Assembly (NCBI GenBank): GCA_964561705.1
Contig: CAZLQJ010000003.1
Span: 1 to 54,168, forward strand
Source of the DNA: HGM12587 sp964561705
GTDB taxonomy: Bacteria; Bacillota; Clostridia; Lachnospirales; Lachnospiraceae
DNA: 54,168 nucleotides
Reading direction: 5' to 3'
Position numbers and translations under genes: made by a program. This document shows positions 16,101-24,587 of this stretch, piece by piece. Numbering within the stretch: the first letter of the stretch is position 1; each line of letters begins with the position of its first letter. The notes below the pieces were generated by a model. The model did no database searches. It was given only the letters and a program-made list of their open reading frames with translations, and was not told where the DNA came from.

Positions 16101-16693
16101 ACATTCCGGAGGGTGTTTGGTATGTTTCTTATGCTCAATATGTCTATGACCATGGGATTATGACAGGAATTGATGGGCGATTTGTCCCGGAGGGAAAAGT
16201 AACCAGAGCAATGGTGGTAGAAACCTTGTATAAGCTGGAAGGAAAACCATATGAAGGACGGACAGATGTTGATTTTCAAAAATATGACAGTCTAGATGAT
16301 GTGAAACGTTCAGACTGGTGGGCAAATTCCGTGGCATGGGCATTGAATGAGGGAATAGCAACCGGTGATACATTCAAAAATACCTTTCATCCGACGGACA
16401 ATGTAACGAGAGAACAGCTGGCAGCCTTTTTGTACAGATATACGATTTTTCAGGGCGGTTCCGTAGAGGAAAGCAGTGATTTTAGAGATCTTGCAAATGC
16501 GGACATGGTCAGTGTATGGGCACTGAAGGAAATGAAATGGGCAGTTGGAAAGGGGTTGATCAGCGGACTTGCACAGGTGGGCGCAGGCAATGTGATCACG
16601 GGCTATGATCTGGCACCGCAGGGCAGCGCGACAAGAGCCCAGATGGCAGCAATCCTGCAGCGTTATTGCGAAGTGGGAGATGTGAGAAGGTAG
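13118..16693 (+). CDS. Secreted GH29 alpha-L-fucosidase with CBMs and SLH repeats
   Basis: About 1191 residues. Start ATG 13118 has AGGAGGAAG upstream; an ATG at 13073 is rejected because the signal peptide (MKFRKIMLSL... to AAVAEE, ~1-27) begins at 13118. Domains: CBM6-like ~33-165; GH29 barrel ~175-530 with RYGQFIHFGAYAQLGG, FTSRHHEGLSMYD and nucleophile D361 in VKVLFFDGEWTNWW; F5/8C (CBM32-like) modules ~592-723 and ~826-975 around an Ig-like spacer; three SLH repeats ~992-1190. It should release L-fucose from host or mucin-type glycans while held at the cell wall by SLH. The next gene is a second SLH enzyme, and their C-termini share near-identical DNA. The acid/base residue was not assigned. 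Confidence 0.93.
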   Translation: MKFRKIMLSLMTAVMFVGLFGTAAVAEEQKSSAGNCFEVGDYQEISVQGTVAENDKAPDFTSFGGNFEGGDYLKYTGIDFETGAYQQILLSASARRGQAGKQIELHVDSPKGTKIGQISLTEVETDQQFRDCYAPISSVTGVHDLYLVFLQDTEVNLDFFTFSSYDGEKDTAEEKDARMQWWRDARYGQFIHFGAYAQLGGVYNGRTTTYAEWIMSDLGISKQDYENAAASPFNPIDFDAEEIVQLAKDAGQKYIIFTSRHHEGLSMYDTKIRGFKDYSLFSFCNHGAYTGKDPVAELSKACEKEGIEFGVYYTIMEWHDSAQTGLGYQPTISDKEEYKTRMKAQLRELIEDYHVKVLFFDGEWTNWWTKADGEELYRYLRTLDPEVIVNNRVGKRAQEDGDYGTPEQEIPSTGLDYDWESCMTLNGSWGYHKNDNNWKDANTVIDNLILCASKGGNYLLNIGPDAAGNVPEKSVEILTEAGKWIRKYGDSIYGTRASCYENLPSGVYATTKEGKVYLHMTNGVKGSQLMIPGLKNEILDISVMGSEQSLSYEVIRGNLSIDLSEIEEEDYDTVIEISLEGLPKVNESGTEENLALKADKVSGTNQYGTNFAPQKAIDHDDSTRWATKDHTSSADLVLEYQDPVTVNGVRILNYNKPNTKNWVKDYSIDYWDGNQWVCAFQDTEMGDEENLEFEAVTSQRFRLHMTNASNPSIYEFQLFYREETKIEITKPEILPAQTSRPEGLPICTSKTEFAGIYSGGSKVYVQVKGNNYSSKVYPAQASDGMFRVTLEELQLSGKYDVKVTLKDDDDSVLAVDVISVYFREQENLALGKKVTVSSCYEELEGYDGAAATDGYIGTRWSPADTDPAPWMIVDLGEETVFDQLILNELYDTWNTPNDYRCRKFSIEAFYGEAWHKIYEDTLIGEEKVIQLEHAVSASGLRLQILESRELANGSMPPANIVEFEIYKTEKATLPDKEPSEDQNPETEKVTAVFPDIPEGVWYVSYAQYVYDHGIMTGIDGRFVPEGKVTRAMVVETLYKLEGKPYEGRTDVDFQKYDSLDDVKRSDWWANSVAWALNEGIATGDTFKNTFHPTDNVTREQLAAFLYRYTIFQGGSVEESSDFRDLANADMVSVWALKEMKWAVGKGLISGLAQVGAGNVITGYDLAPQGSATRAQMAAILQRYCEVGDVRR
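16403..16668 (+). repeat. Long direct DNA repeat, copy 1 (3' end of the fucosidase gene)
   Basis: 266 bases aligning without gaps to 20255-20520 at roughly 85-90% identity by eye, with identical runs over 25 bases. It encodes the last one and a half SLH repeats. Confidence 0.88.
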
Positions 16694-16735
16694 GTGCATG
16701 AGATGTAAAAGATTTTGGGGAAAGGGAGATGTAAT

Positions 16736-19700
16736 ATGGGTAATTTAAAAAAAATTACAAAGAGATGGCTGATTGCTTTAATAATCATGGTATTAGCCGG
16801 TGGCTGTCTATGGACGGATCCGCTGACAGTCCGGGCGCAGGAAAATGGAAGTAAAAAAACGAAGGTTGCCTGTGTGGGGGACAGTCTGACAGAGGGATAT
16901 CAGTCTTCGAATGGATTAAAAAGTTCTACAGCCTATCCGGCAGTATTGCAAAATCTGCTGGGAGAAGATTATGAAGTGGGAAATTTTGGAAAGACAAGCT
17001 ATACATTGATGAAAAACACAAACAAATCCTATTGGAATTCTGCAGAATATGCCAATAGTAAGGTCTATGATGCGGATGTGGTGATCATCATGCTTGGAAC
17101 CAACGATTCGAAGGCTGTTTACTGGAATGAGGCGAAATTTAAGGAAGATGCCATTGCACTGGTGGAAAGTTATGAAAATCTGGAAAATTCGCCGCAGGTC
17201 ATTTTTGCCGTATCTCCGCAATGTTATGTGACGACAGGTACAGACATTACCAAGGCATCTGTAGATCGTCTTTGTCAGGTGCAAAGAGCGTTGATTGAAG
17301 AACAGCAGTGGGAAAGTCTGGATATGTATGAATTAACTGCAGACCGGGAAGATTTCTATCATAAAGACCGTGTACATTTTACAGATGAGGGTTATGCTTA
17401 TATTGCACAATGTGTATATGAAAAGATTACCGGAGAAAAGGTACACTCAGAAGGATTTGTAAAGATTCCGCACACGCAGACTGGTGGAACAGACAATTAT
17501 TTTACATTTGCGGCAGGAAAATGGACCAAGGGGGATGAAGTGGGATATACGCATACCTGGTCAAATGTTCTGGACAGCAATGATCCGCGAAGTACCTGGT
17601 ATGAGGTGCATTTCAGCGGTAACAAAATTGATATCTATTCCGGAAAAAACTATATGATGGGAAAGGTGGAATATTTTGTAGATGGAAGATCCTACGGCAT
17701 ATTTGATCTTTATAATGCCAAAAATATCAATTCGACACTGATCACGACGATTTCGGATCTGGAGGAAGGTGCACATATTTTCCGTGCGGAGGCGACTGGA
17801 GAAAGAAACAGCTCCGGGCGCGGAAATATGGCCATTGATGCGGCAGAAGTAATCGTTTATTCAGAGAATCTGAGGATAGAAACACCTGGGGCAGACATTT
17901 ACAGAATGTTCCGAAATGAAACAGATCCGGGCAATAATTCCTGGGTGTTTACAGGCGGAGAGGCTGTGCAGGGAACTTTTGCACAACTTGGCGGAGCCAG
18001 AAATTATATAGGTCATTTTGAAGAATATGCCCGCAGTCAAAAAAGTGCCGGGGACGACCTAACGCGTCAGAGATATACGATCAATACGGCAAAGGCCGGG
18101 CAGCAGCTTTCTCAGATTATAGAAAACTGGGAGCAAAAAGTAAGCAAATTTGATCCAAGAGCTGTTGCTTATATGGTAGGAGTTGAGGATTATAAACAGG
18201 GCATGCCGCATGTGGAAGAATTTAAAAGAAGTTTGGAACAATTTATTGAGAATGCTTTGCAGGAAAAGAAAAATCAAGGAAGTTTTGCGGTAATCCAGAA
18301 ACCGTTTGCTGTTTGGGATGATGAAGAAAATGCGCTGATTGAGTTATATTGTGCAGCGGTGGACGAAGTGGTAGGAAGTTATCAGGAAACACCGGAAAAG
18401 TACAAAAATATTGTAGTGATCGATCATTATTCCCAAACGAAGAATTTTGTAGATTTTAAGCAAAAAGATTTAAACGAAGACGGAAGTCTGAATGAATTGG
18501 GGCATGTGGAAATCGGCAGACAGTTTGTGGCAGCAGTGATGGGCATGACAGATGCTTATCCATGTACGCAGGGAATCAGCATGGGAAAGAAGACGGAGGA
18601 GGCACCCCGTGATTATCTGGATCTGATGCCGGAAGTCCTCTCTGGAAAAGATTCATTAAAGGTTACAATCCGGGGCACAGAGGAAACCTCCTGGAAGTAT
18701 GAAGTTGTGATTGGAAAAATGCAGATATCCGGGAAGGCTGAAGGTCCTGTCTTTGAAATCAAAAATCTTCCGGAAAATGAAGATTATGTATTGAAGATCC
18801 GGACGGAGGATGGAAAAAGCCAGCTAGTTACAATGAAAGGTGTTATAAAAGACGGAAATACAGGCGTGAAGGATCAGCAGGTATTAAATGCTAATCAGCA
18901 AAGGCTTGCAAAATTAATGGAAACAAAGGATTCCTTAACATGGCTATTCATGGGGGATTCTATCACGCATGGTCTGGTTTATACCTACGGATACGGCGCA
19001 TCGGCACAGATGTTTGAAAAGTTTTTAAAAGATGATCTGGGAAGAACGGATGATGTTGTCATTAATACAGCAGTATCCGGTGCACATACGGTAAGTACCT
19101 TAAACAACATAGAGCAACGGATGAAAAAATATGTACCGGATGTGGTAGCGATTATGCTTGGAACCAATGATCCTTATCCGGATCCGAAAAATATTGATCC
19201 GGCATTACCGATGACCGCTGATGCGTATGAGGCCAATATGAAGAATCTCATTGCACAGATAAAGGCGGTAAATCCGAATGCAGTGATTTTGTTGAGAAGT
19301 CCTACACCAATGACTTCGGATGATGGACGAAAGGCGGGAGTGCTTCTGAATATTGAGCGAATGAAGAAGATTGCTGAAGAGGATGAGCATCTGATCTATG
19401 TGGATCAGTATACAGAAATGTATGATATGCTGGCAGAATATTCCTGGTTGGGCAATGCACAGCAGAATTTTTTAGGAAACTGGCTGCATCCGGGAGTAAA
19501 CGGGCAGTTGATGATGACAAGACAATTGATCAAGGCGTGTGGTCTTTGGTCGGAAGATTGTGCCATTACAAATTTGTATTATCAGGGGGCTGTTTCCAAG
19601 ACTTCATCTTCTGTGGTACCGGAGTTGATCATAGATTCTCAGAGTATTGGCACAGACAGAAAACAGTTGGCTGATTTAACAGGATTTCAAATCGGAAAGG

Positions 19701-20533
19701 TAACTTTAAAGGCAGCAAATGAGATGCAGATGTACACCATTGAGGCGGAAACAGGAGATGCACAGATCCTGTTAAGCGGTCTGCCAGGAGGAACTTATGA
19801 AGTGAAAGTTTCGGCCATGCTTACCGATGAAGCAAAAGAAGTGGAATTTGCGAAACAGACAGTTACAATTGAAGGAGTACAGAAACCGGAGGAACCAGAG
19901 ACACCGATCGTGCCAATTGAGCCGGAACAACCGGAAGCAGGCGCTGTAACAGAAAAATTTACAGATATTGAAGTTGGGAAATGGTATGTAGATGCGGTTC
20001 AGTATGTATACGAGAATCAACTGATGAATGGTTACGACGGAAAGTTCACTCCGGACGCATCCATGACAAGAGCAATGCTGGTAACAACTCTTTACCGAAT
20101 GGCGGGAGAGCCGGAAGTGACAGATGATCAATCTTATCTTCAGTTTTCAGATATGAAGAAGGGGGATTGGTATCAGGAGGCTGTCGCTTGGGCATTAAAT
20201 GAAAATATTGCAACCGGAGATCCTGTTGCAAATAAATTTCATCCAAATGAAAGGGTAACAAGAGAACAGCTGGCAGCCTTTTTATACAGATATACGATTT
20301 ATCAAGGCGGTTCTGTGGACGAAAGCAGTGATTTTGGGAATTTTGCAAATGCAGATATGGTCAGTGTATGGGCACTGAAGGAAATGAAGTGGGCAGTTGG
20401 AAAAGGATTGATCAGCGGACTTGCACAGGTGGGTGCAGACAATGTGATCACGGGCTATGATCTGGCTCCGAAGGGCAGTGCGACAAGGGCTCAGATGGCA
20501 ATGATCCTGCAGCGTTATTGTAGGAATTCATAG
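16736..20533 (+). CDS. Secreted multi-domain SGNH/GDSL esterase with SLH repeats
   Basis: About 1265 residues. Start ATG 16736 (MGNLKKITKRW) has GGGAGATG upstream and begins a signal peptide (~1-35). SGNH domain 1: ACVGDSLTEGY (S50), MLGTNDSK, then DRVHF (D211, H214). A CBM-like segment (~255-385) follows. A middle SGNH-like region (~390-620) has TGGEAVQGTFAQLGG but no clear GDSL Ser. SGNH domain 2: LFMGDSITHGL (S742), IMLGTNDPYP, and GNWLHPGVNG (H918), where Asn915 replaces the usual Asp. Then an Ig-like part and three SLH repeats. Probable carbohydrate de-acetylase working with the neighbouring fucosidase at the cell surface; substrate unknown. Confidence 0.88.
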   Translation: MGNLKKITKRWLIALIIMVLAGGCLWTDPLTVRAQENGSKKTKVACVGDSLTEGYQSSNGLKSSTAYPAVLQNLLGEDYEVGNFGKTSYTLMKNTNKSYWNSAEYANSKVYDADVVIIMLGTNDSKAVYWNEAKFKEDAIALVESYENLENSPQVIFAVSPQCYVTTGTDITKASVDRLCQVQRALIEEQQWESLDMYELTADREDFYHKDRVHFTDEGYAYIAQCVYEKITGEKVHSEGFVKIPHTQTGGTDNYFTFAAGKWTKGDEVGYTHTWSNVLDSNDPRSTWYEVHFSGNKIDIYSGKNYMMGKVEYFVDGRSYGIFDLYNAKNINSTLITTISDLEEGAHIFRAEATGERNSSGRGNMAIDAAEVIVYSENLRIETPGADIYRMFRNETDPGNNSWVFTGGEAVQGTFAQLGGARNYIGHFEEYARSQKSAGDDLTRQRYTINTAKAGQQLSQIIENWEQKVSKFDPRAVAYMVGVEDYKQGMPHVEEFKRSLEQFIENALQEKKNQGSFAVIQKPFAVWDDEENALIELYCAAVDEVVGSYQETPEKYKNIVVIDHYSQTKNFVDFKQKDLNEDGSLNELGHVEIGRQFVAAVMGMTDAYPCTQGISMGKKTEEAPRDYLDLMPEVLSGKDSLKVTIRGTEETSWKYEVVIGKMQISGKAEGPVFEIKNLPENEDYVLKIRTEDGKSQLVTMKGVIKDGNTGVKDQQVLNANQQRLAKLMETKDSLTWLFMGDSITHGLVYTYGYGASAQMFEKFLKDDLGRTDDVVINTAVSGAHTVSTLNNIEQRMKKYVPDVVAIMLGTNDPYPDPKNIDPALPMTADAYEANMKNLIAQIKAVNPNAVILLRSPTPMTSDDGRKAGVLLNIERMKKIAEEDEHLIYVDQYTEMYDMLAEYSWLGNAQQNFLGNWLHPGVNGQLMMTRQLIKACGLWSEDCAITNLYYQGAVSKTSSSVVPELIIDSQSIGTDRKQLADLTGFQIGKVTLKAANEMQMYTIEAETGDAQILLSGLPGGTYEVKVSAMLTDEAKEVEFAKQTVTIEGVQKPEEPETPIVPIEPEQPEAGAVTEKFTDIEVGKWYVDAVQYVYENQLMNGYDGKFTPDASMTRAMLVTTLYRMAGEPEVTDDQSYLQFSDMKKGDWYQEAVAWALNENIATGDPVANKFHPNERVTREQLAAFLYRYTIYQGGSVDESSDFGNFANADMVSVWALKEMKWAVGKGLISGLAQVGADNVITGYDLAPKGSATRAQMAMILQRYCRNS
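20255..20520 (+). repeat. Long direct DNA repeat, copy 2 (3' end of the SGNH gene)
   Basis: Partner of 16403-16668. Identity is much higher than in the upstream SLH parts of the same genes, which points to recent duplication or gene conversion. Confidence 0.88.
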
Positions 20534-20822
20534 GGAAAAATTAAATAGTGAGCTGAGAGTCCAGCGGCATGATTATCTCAATCATCTGCAGGTCGTCTAT
20601 GGACTGATGGAGCTGGAAGTGTATGAAGAATTGAAAAAATATCTTGCACCGGTTTATAAATCCATGAGAAAGACAGGAAAGGCCTTAAAAACTTCAAAAC
20701 CTGCCATTAATGCATTGTTAAAAGCAAAGATGGACGAGGCAGAAGGTAAATACATAAAAAAAGGAACCAAAATACAAATAGACTGTATTCACGAGAATAC
20801 GATCATGATCAAAGAAATCTAA
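20505..20822 (+). pseudogene. Fragment of a Spo0B-type sensor histidine kinase
   Basis: The open frame reads KLNSELRVQRHDYLNHLQVV, the phospho-acceptor H box of SpoOB_a-type kinases, then YGLMELEVYEELKKYLAPVY and SKPAINALLKAKMDEAEGKY. It stops after IHENTIMIKEI. The membrane or N-terminal part is missing: no ATG, GTG or TTG exists in frame before 20607, which lies after the His, and the frame is closed by a TGA at 20502 inside the SLH gene. The ATPase domain is also missing. I read it as a gene cut at both ends, perhaps when the SLH genes arrived. If translated from 20607 it would yield a 71-residue helical peptide without the active His. Confidence 0.72.
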
Positions 20823-20837
20823 AAATGGAGGGCAGTT

Positions 20838-21794
20838 ATGATAGGCAGAATTATTATTTTAGGGATTATTTTATTACTGATTGTTTTATTCTTTTCCTTT
20901 GTTCCGGTGGGATTGTGGATTTCTGCAATTGCTTCCGGTGTTCGGGTAGGTATCTTTGATCTGGTTGGGATGAGACTTCGACGGGTAGCACCGGCAAGGA
21001 TCGTTCTTCCGATGATCAAGGCAACGAAGGCCGGATTAAGTATTAAGTTAAACCAGCTGGAAGCCCATTATCTGGCAGGCGGCGATGTCAACAGTGTAGT
21101 AAATGCATTGATCGCTGCGGAACGTGCACAGATTGCATTAAGTTTTGAACAGGCATCCGCCATTGACCTGGCAGGTCGTGATGTATTTGAAGCAGTGAAA
21201 ATGAGTGTTACGCCGAAAGTTATCGAGACACCACTGATCTCCGCAGTGGCGAAGGATGGGATTGAACTTCTGGTAAAAGCCAGGGTTACGGTAAGAACCA
21301 ATATCAGCCGCCTAATCGGTGGAGCAGGAGAAGCGACCGTTCTTGCAAGAATCGGAGAAGGGATTGTAACGACAGTAGGTTCATCGAAAGCACATGGCGC
21401 AGTACTGGAAAATCCGGATGAGATTTCTCAGATGGTATTAACCAAGGGACTAGATTCCGGTACAGCTTACGAGATTATTTCAATCGACATTGCAGATATT
21501 GATATCGGAAGAAACGTGGGAGCAGATCTGCAGAGCCAGCAGGCGGAAGCGGACAATAAGATTGCACAGGCAAAAGCGGAAGAACGCCGTGCAATGGCCA
21601 TTGCTTTAGAACAGGAAATGAGAGCAGCAGTCGTGGAAGCAGAGGCAGATATTCCAAGGGCCATGGCAGAGGCACTTCGTAGCGGAAATCTTGGTGTGAT
21701 GGATTATTATAACCTGAAGAATCTCCAGGCAGATACAAAGATGAAAAAAGAGATTGGTGAAGGAATCACCAACTATACAAAAGAAAAAAAGTAG
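20838..21794 (+). CDS. floA: Flotillin-like protein FloA
   Basis: 318 residues with an N-terminal membrane hairpin (~5-30), then a band-7/PHB-type domain and an Ala/Glu-rich helical region (QQAEADNKIAQAKAEERRAM). Bacterial FloA organises lipid-ordered membrane patches and affects secretion and membrane protease function. Family stretches IKATKAGLSIKLNQLEAHYL, GGDVNSVVNALIAAERAQ and AYEIISIDIADIDIGRNVGA are intact, and length is near the usual ~330. GGAGGGCAG precedes the ATG. Its two neighbours are broken signalling genes, so it has outlived them. Confidence 0.94.
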   Translation: MIGRIIILGIILLLIVLFFSFVPVGLWISAIASGVRVGIFDLVGMRLRRVAPARIVLPMIKATKAGLSIKLNQLEAHYLAGGDVNSVVNALIAAERAQIALSFEQASAIDLAGRDVFEAVKMSVTPKVIETPLISAVAKDGIELLVKARVTVRTNISRLIGGAGEATVLARIGEGIVTTVGSSKAHGAVLENPDEISQMVLTKGLDSGTAYEIISIDIADIDIGRNVGADLQSQQAEADNKIAQAKAEERRAMAIALEQEMRAAVVEAEADIPRAMAEALRSGNLGVMDYYNLKNLQADTKMKKEIGEGITNYTKEKK

Positions 21795-21803
21795 GCAAAT
21801 GAC

Positions 21804-22349
21804 ATGATAAAGGTATGCATCATCGAGGATGAACCGGAAATTCGAAAACTTCTCCGCAGGATTGTAGAAAAACAAGATGGATTTACAGTTGTTTCAGAAA
21901 CCGGAGATTTTACATCTGCAGTGACAGATTTTACAAAATATCGTCCGGATGTAGCTTTTGTGGATATTGATCTTGCCGGGGAAAGCGGTCTGGAGTGTGC
22001 CAGGGTCTTAACAGAGCTAAATCCCAAATTAAAGGTGATCTTTGCGACAGCTCACAGTGAATATATGGCAAATGCTTTTGAGATTTATGCGTTTGATTAT
22101 CTTGTAAAACCTTTTGATGTAGAGAGGGTCGTAAAGACACTCTCTCGTCTGAAAAGAGGAGTTTTTGAAGAAAGGATGGATCCAAAAGAATTTATGAGAT
22201 GTCATAAATCTTATGTCATCAGCCTTTCCAGAATTTCGAAAATTGAGCCATACGGACGATGGACGTATATTGTAAAGTTTAAAGGTACTTCAGAAACTGC
22301 ATTGATTACTGCATAAAATTATGAAGAGATTAAAAAGAAATTTGATTAA
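21804..22349 (+). pseudogene. LytTR-family response regulator, internally deleted and prematurely stopped
   Basis: The receiver domain is complete (~1-118): EDE pocket at 8-10, D54 in FVDIDL, K102 in LVKPF. After KRGVFEERMDPKEF the protein jumps to MRCHKSYVISLSRISKIEPY, the second half of a LytTR DNA-binding domain, so ~60 residues of its first half are absent. The stop at 22314-22316 falls after ALITA, and the frame then continues NYEEIKKKFD to a second stop at 22347. That tail matches what intact relatives carry, so the first stop looks like a nonsense change. If made, the 170-residue product would be phosphorylatable but probably unable to bind DNA. The likely partner is the kinase fragment upstream. 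Confidence 0.7.
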
Positions 22350-22357
22350 CAGGTTGC

Positions 22358-23221
22358 TCACTCATAGGTTGGTTCTATGATGTGGGCAATTTGCGTTCTA
22401 CCTGTTGGTGTTGTGCCGAAAAATTTTGTATAGGCTCTCGAGAAGGAAGAATAACTTCCAAAGCCGCATTGAAAACAGACCTGGGTAGCAGGGGAGCCGT
22501 TTTCAATCAGATCCCGGGCGAGCAGAAGGCGGTGTTCGGAAAGATAGGCATGGATGGTAGTACCGGTTTCTTCCCGGAAACGCCGCATCATATGGAAGCG
22601 GCTGATATAAAATTTTTCGGCAAGTTTCTCGATTGTTAGATCCTCTGTCAGGTGAGTGTCTAAATAGGTCAGAAGTTCCTGCATACATTTGCTTTTTGGA
22701 AGAACCGGAGAAGGTTTTTGTATTTTTTGGTCAAAAAGATTTCGCGCAATTTCGACCAGAAGATGTAGCAGCATACTGCTGCTTAAAATTTCACTTCCAA
22801 AGCGGTCCGCAGAAAGTTCTCTTTCTACATCGGAAAGAATAGAATGCAGAAATTTGCGCCTTTTTTCGTCAGGTCGCAGCACATGATCACATTCTTTTGT
22901 AAAACACTGGGAAAGCCGGCAGGAAGAACTGGAAGTGGCTTCTAAAAATTCTGGTGAAATATAGAGGATGATCCGTTCGTTTTTTACGTTTGGAGTAAAA
23001 TCCGGACGGTGGATCTCATGTTTTCCGATCAGGACAAGATCTCCAGGGGCAAGGGCATAGCGTTTTCCTGCGATAAAATATCCGCCACCACCGGAAATGA
23101 GAAATAGAATTTTATGAAACTCATGATAATGAGAATCAATCTTATTTTGTCCCTGGTCCTGGATATGGAAAAGACGAAAATCTTCCAGTAAATACCCTTT
23201 TTTTTCATATGTTTCACTCAT
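22358..23221 (-). CDS. AraC-family transcriptional regulator with cupin sensor domain
   Basis: About 287 residues from the ATG at 23221 (GAGGT upstream on the minus strand); an earlier in-frame ATG at 23269 is less likely. The N-terminal cupin-like domain (~15-125) includes DSHYHEFHKILFLISGG and APGDLVLIGKHEIHRPDF. The C-terminal pair of HTH motifs (~185-285) includes IEKLAEKFYISRFHMMRRF and CGFGSYSSFSRAYTKFFGTT. AraC proteins of this form bind a small ligand and activate adjacent transport or catabolic genes. It is divergent from the symporter gene at 23348 with ~126 bases between, so that symporter is its likely target. Confidence 0.92.
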   Translation of the reverse strand: MSETYEKKGYLLEDFRLFHIQDQGQNKIDSHYHEFHKILFLISGGGGYFIAGKRYALAPGDLVLIGKHEIHRPDFTPNVKNERIILYISPEFLEATSSSSCRLSQCFTKECDHVLRPDEKRRKFLHSILSDVERELSADRFGSEILSSSMLLHLLVEIARNLFDQKIQKPSPVLPKSKCMQELLTYLDTHLTEDLTIEKLAEKFYISRFHMMRRFREETGTTIHAYLSEHRLLLARDLIENGSPATQVCFQCGFGSYSSFSRAYTKFFGTTPTGRTQIAHIIEPTYE

Positions 23222-23347
23222 AGCTACCTCTAAAAGCATTTTTTGCATACATTTTAGCATAGAACGCATTTTATATGCAAGAAATGCGTATTAAAATGAA
23301 GTTATATTACAAATTTCGTGAAAAATATATTTACGGGAGGAAATGAC

Positions 23348-24574
23348 ATGAAGACTTTTTTGAAAAATTATGGGTTTCTGGTTTGTATGCTTGTTGGGAT
23401 CGTAGCAGGCTGTATTACTGGGGCAATCTGGCCGGGAGCGACAGTGTTGGAACCATTGGGGACCATATTTATCAACCTGATGTTTTGTATCGTCGTTCCA
23501 ATGGTATTCTGTTCTATTTCATCTGCGATCGCTAATATGCAGAGTGCCAAAAGAGCCGGAAAGATCATGGGAATGACCGTGCTTACCTTTTGTATGACAG
23601 CATTTATTGCAGCAGTGATCATGTACGGGATTGTTCGCTGTATTCCGATAGTAGAAGGTGCGTACGAACAGGTGGAAGGCGAGATTGGACAGACCCTGGG
23701 AATTGCAGATATGATCATCAATTTCTTTACAAAACCGGATTTTTCAGAATTGTGGAGCAGAAAGGCAATCCTGCCGCTGATTGTGTTTTCAATTCTTTTT
23801 GGTTTTGGCATCCAGTTATCTGGCGGACCTCAGACACGGACTGCACAACTTTTAGAAGATGCGACAAAATGTATCATGAATACGGTCAAAATCATCACCT
23901 ATTATGCCCCAATTGGTTTTTTCGGCTTCTTTGCAACCCTGGTTGCGAAATATGGTCCGGAATTGATCGGTGATTATAGTCGTACACTTATTCTTTATTA
24001 TGTGGTATGCTTTGTCTATATGTTTTTGTTCTTTCCGATTTATGCAAGGATTGGCGGAGGAAAGGGTGCAGCGAAAATCATGTTTCAGCATCTCTTAAAA
24101 CCTGCTGCCGTATCATTTGGCACTTGTTCCAGCGTGGCAACGATTCCGGCAAATATGGAGGCTGCAAAAGAAACGGGAATTTCTGAAGAGGTTTCAAATA
24201 TTGTACTTCCGTTGGGAGCAACCATGCATATGGATGGCTCAGCAATGTCTGCAATCATTAAGGTTGCATTTTTGTTTGGAATCTTTGGTCAGGATTTTAG
24301 TACCGGAAGAGCTATTCTGGCAATCATCATTGCAATTTTTTCTTCAGTTGCAATGTCAGGCATTCCGGGCGGCGGAGGCACCGGAGAACTGGTACTTTGT
24401 ACTATTTTTTTTCCGGATCAGTTGGCAGTTGCCTATTCGTTCGCACTTGCGCTGGGCAATCTGATCGATCCGCCGGCTACCATGGTCAATGCAGCTGGAG
24501 ATTATGTGGCGAGTTTCATCGTGGAACGCTTGATCAATGGAAAAGATTGGTTAAACAGAACAAATAGAAAATAA
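23348..24574 (+). CDS. Dicarboxylate/amino acid:cation symporter (DAACS family)
   Basis: 408 residues and about eight TM helices plus re-entrant loops. Family motifs: SFGTCSSVATIPANMEAAKE (serine-rich hairpin), PLGATMHMDGSA (NMDGT-like motif), and GIPGGGGTGELVL. It imports acidic amino acids or C4-dicarboxylates with Na+ or H+. The ATG at 23348 follows GGGAGGAAATGAC; an upstream in-frame ATG at 23318 lacks a site. The PAP2 gene follows after 13 bases. Probably controlled by the divergent AraC regulator. The final substrate cannot be told. Confidence 0.92.
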   Translation: MKTFLKNYGFLVCMLVGIVAGCITGAIWPGATVLEPLGTIFINLMFCIVVPMVFCSISSAIANMQSAKRAGKIMGMTVLTFCMTAFIAAVIMYGIVRCIPIVEGAYEQVEGEIGQTLGIADMIINFFTKPDFSELWSRKAILPLIVFSILFGFGIQLSGGPQTRTAQLLEDATKCIMNTVKIITYYAPIGFFGFFATLVAKYGPELIGDYSRTLILYYVVCFVYMFLFFPIYARIGGGKGAAKIMFQHLLKPAAVSFGTCSSVATIPANMEAAKETGISEEVSNIVLPLGATMHMDGSAMSAIIKVAFLFGIFGQDFSTGRAILAIIIAIFSSVAMSGIPGGGGTGELVLCTIFFPDQLAVAYSFALALGNLIDPPATMVNAAGDYVASFIVERLINGKDWLNRTNRK

Positions 24575-24587
24575 AAGGAGCAGCGGT

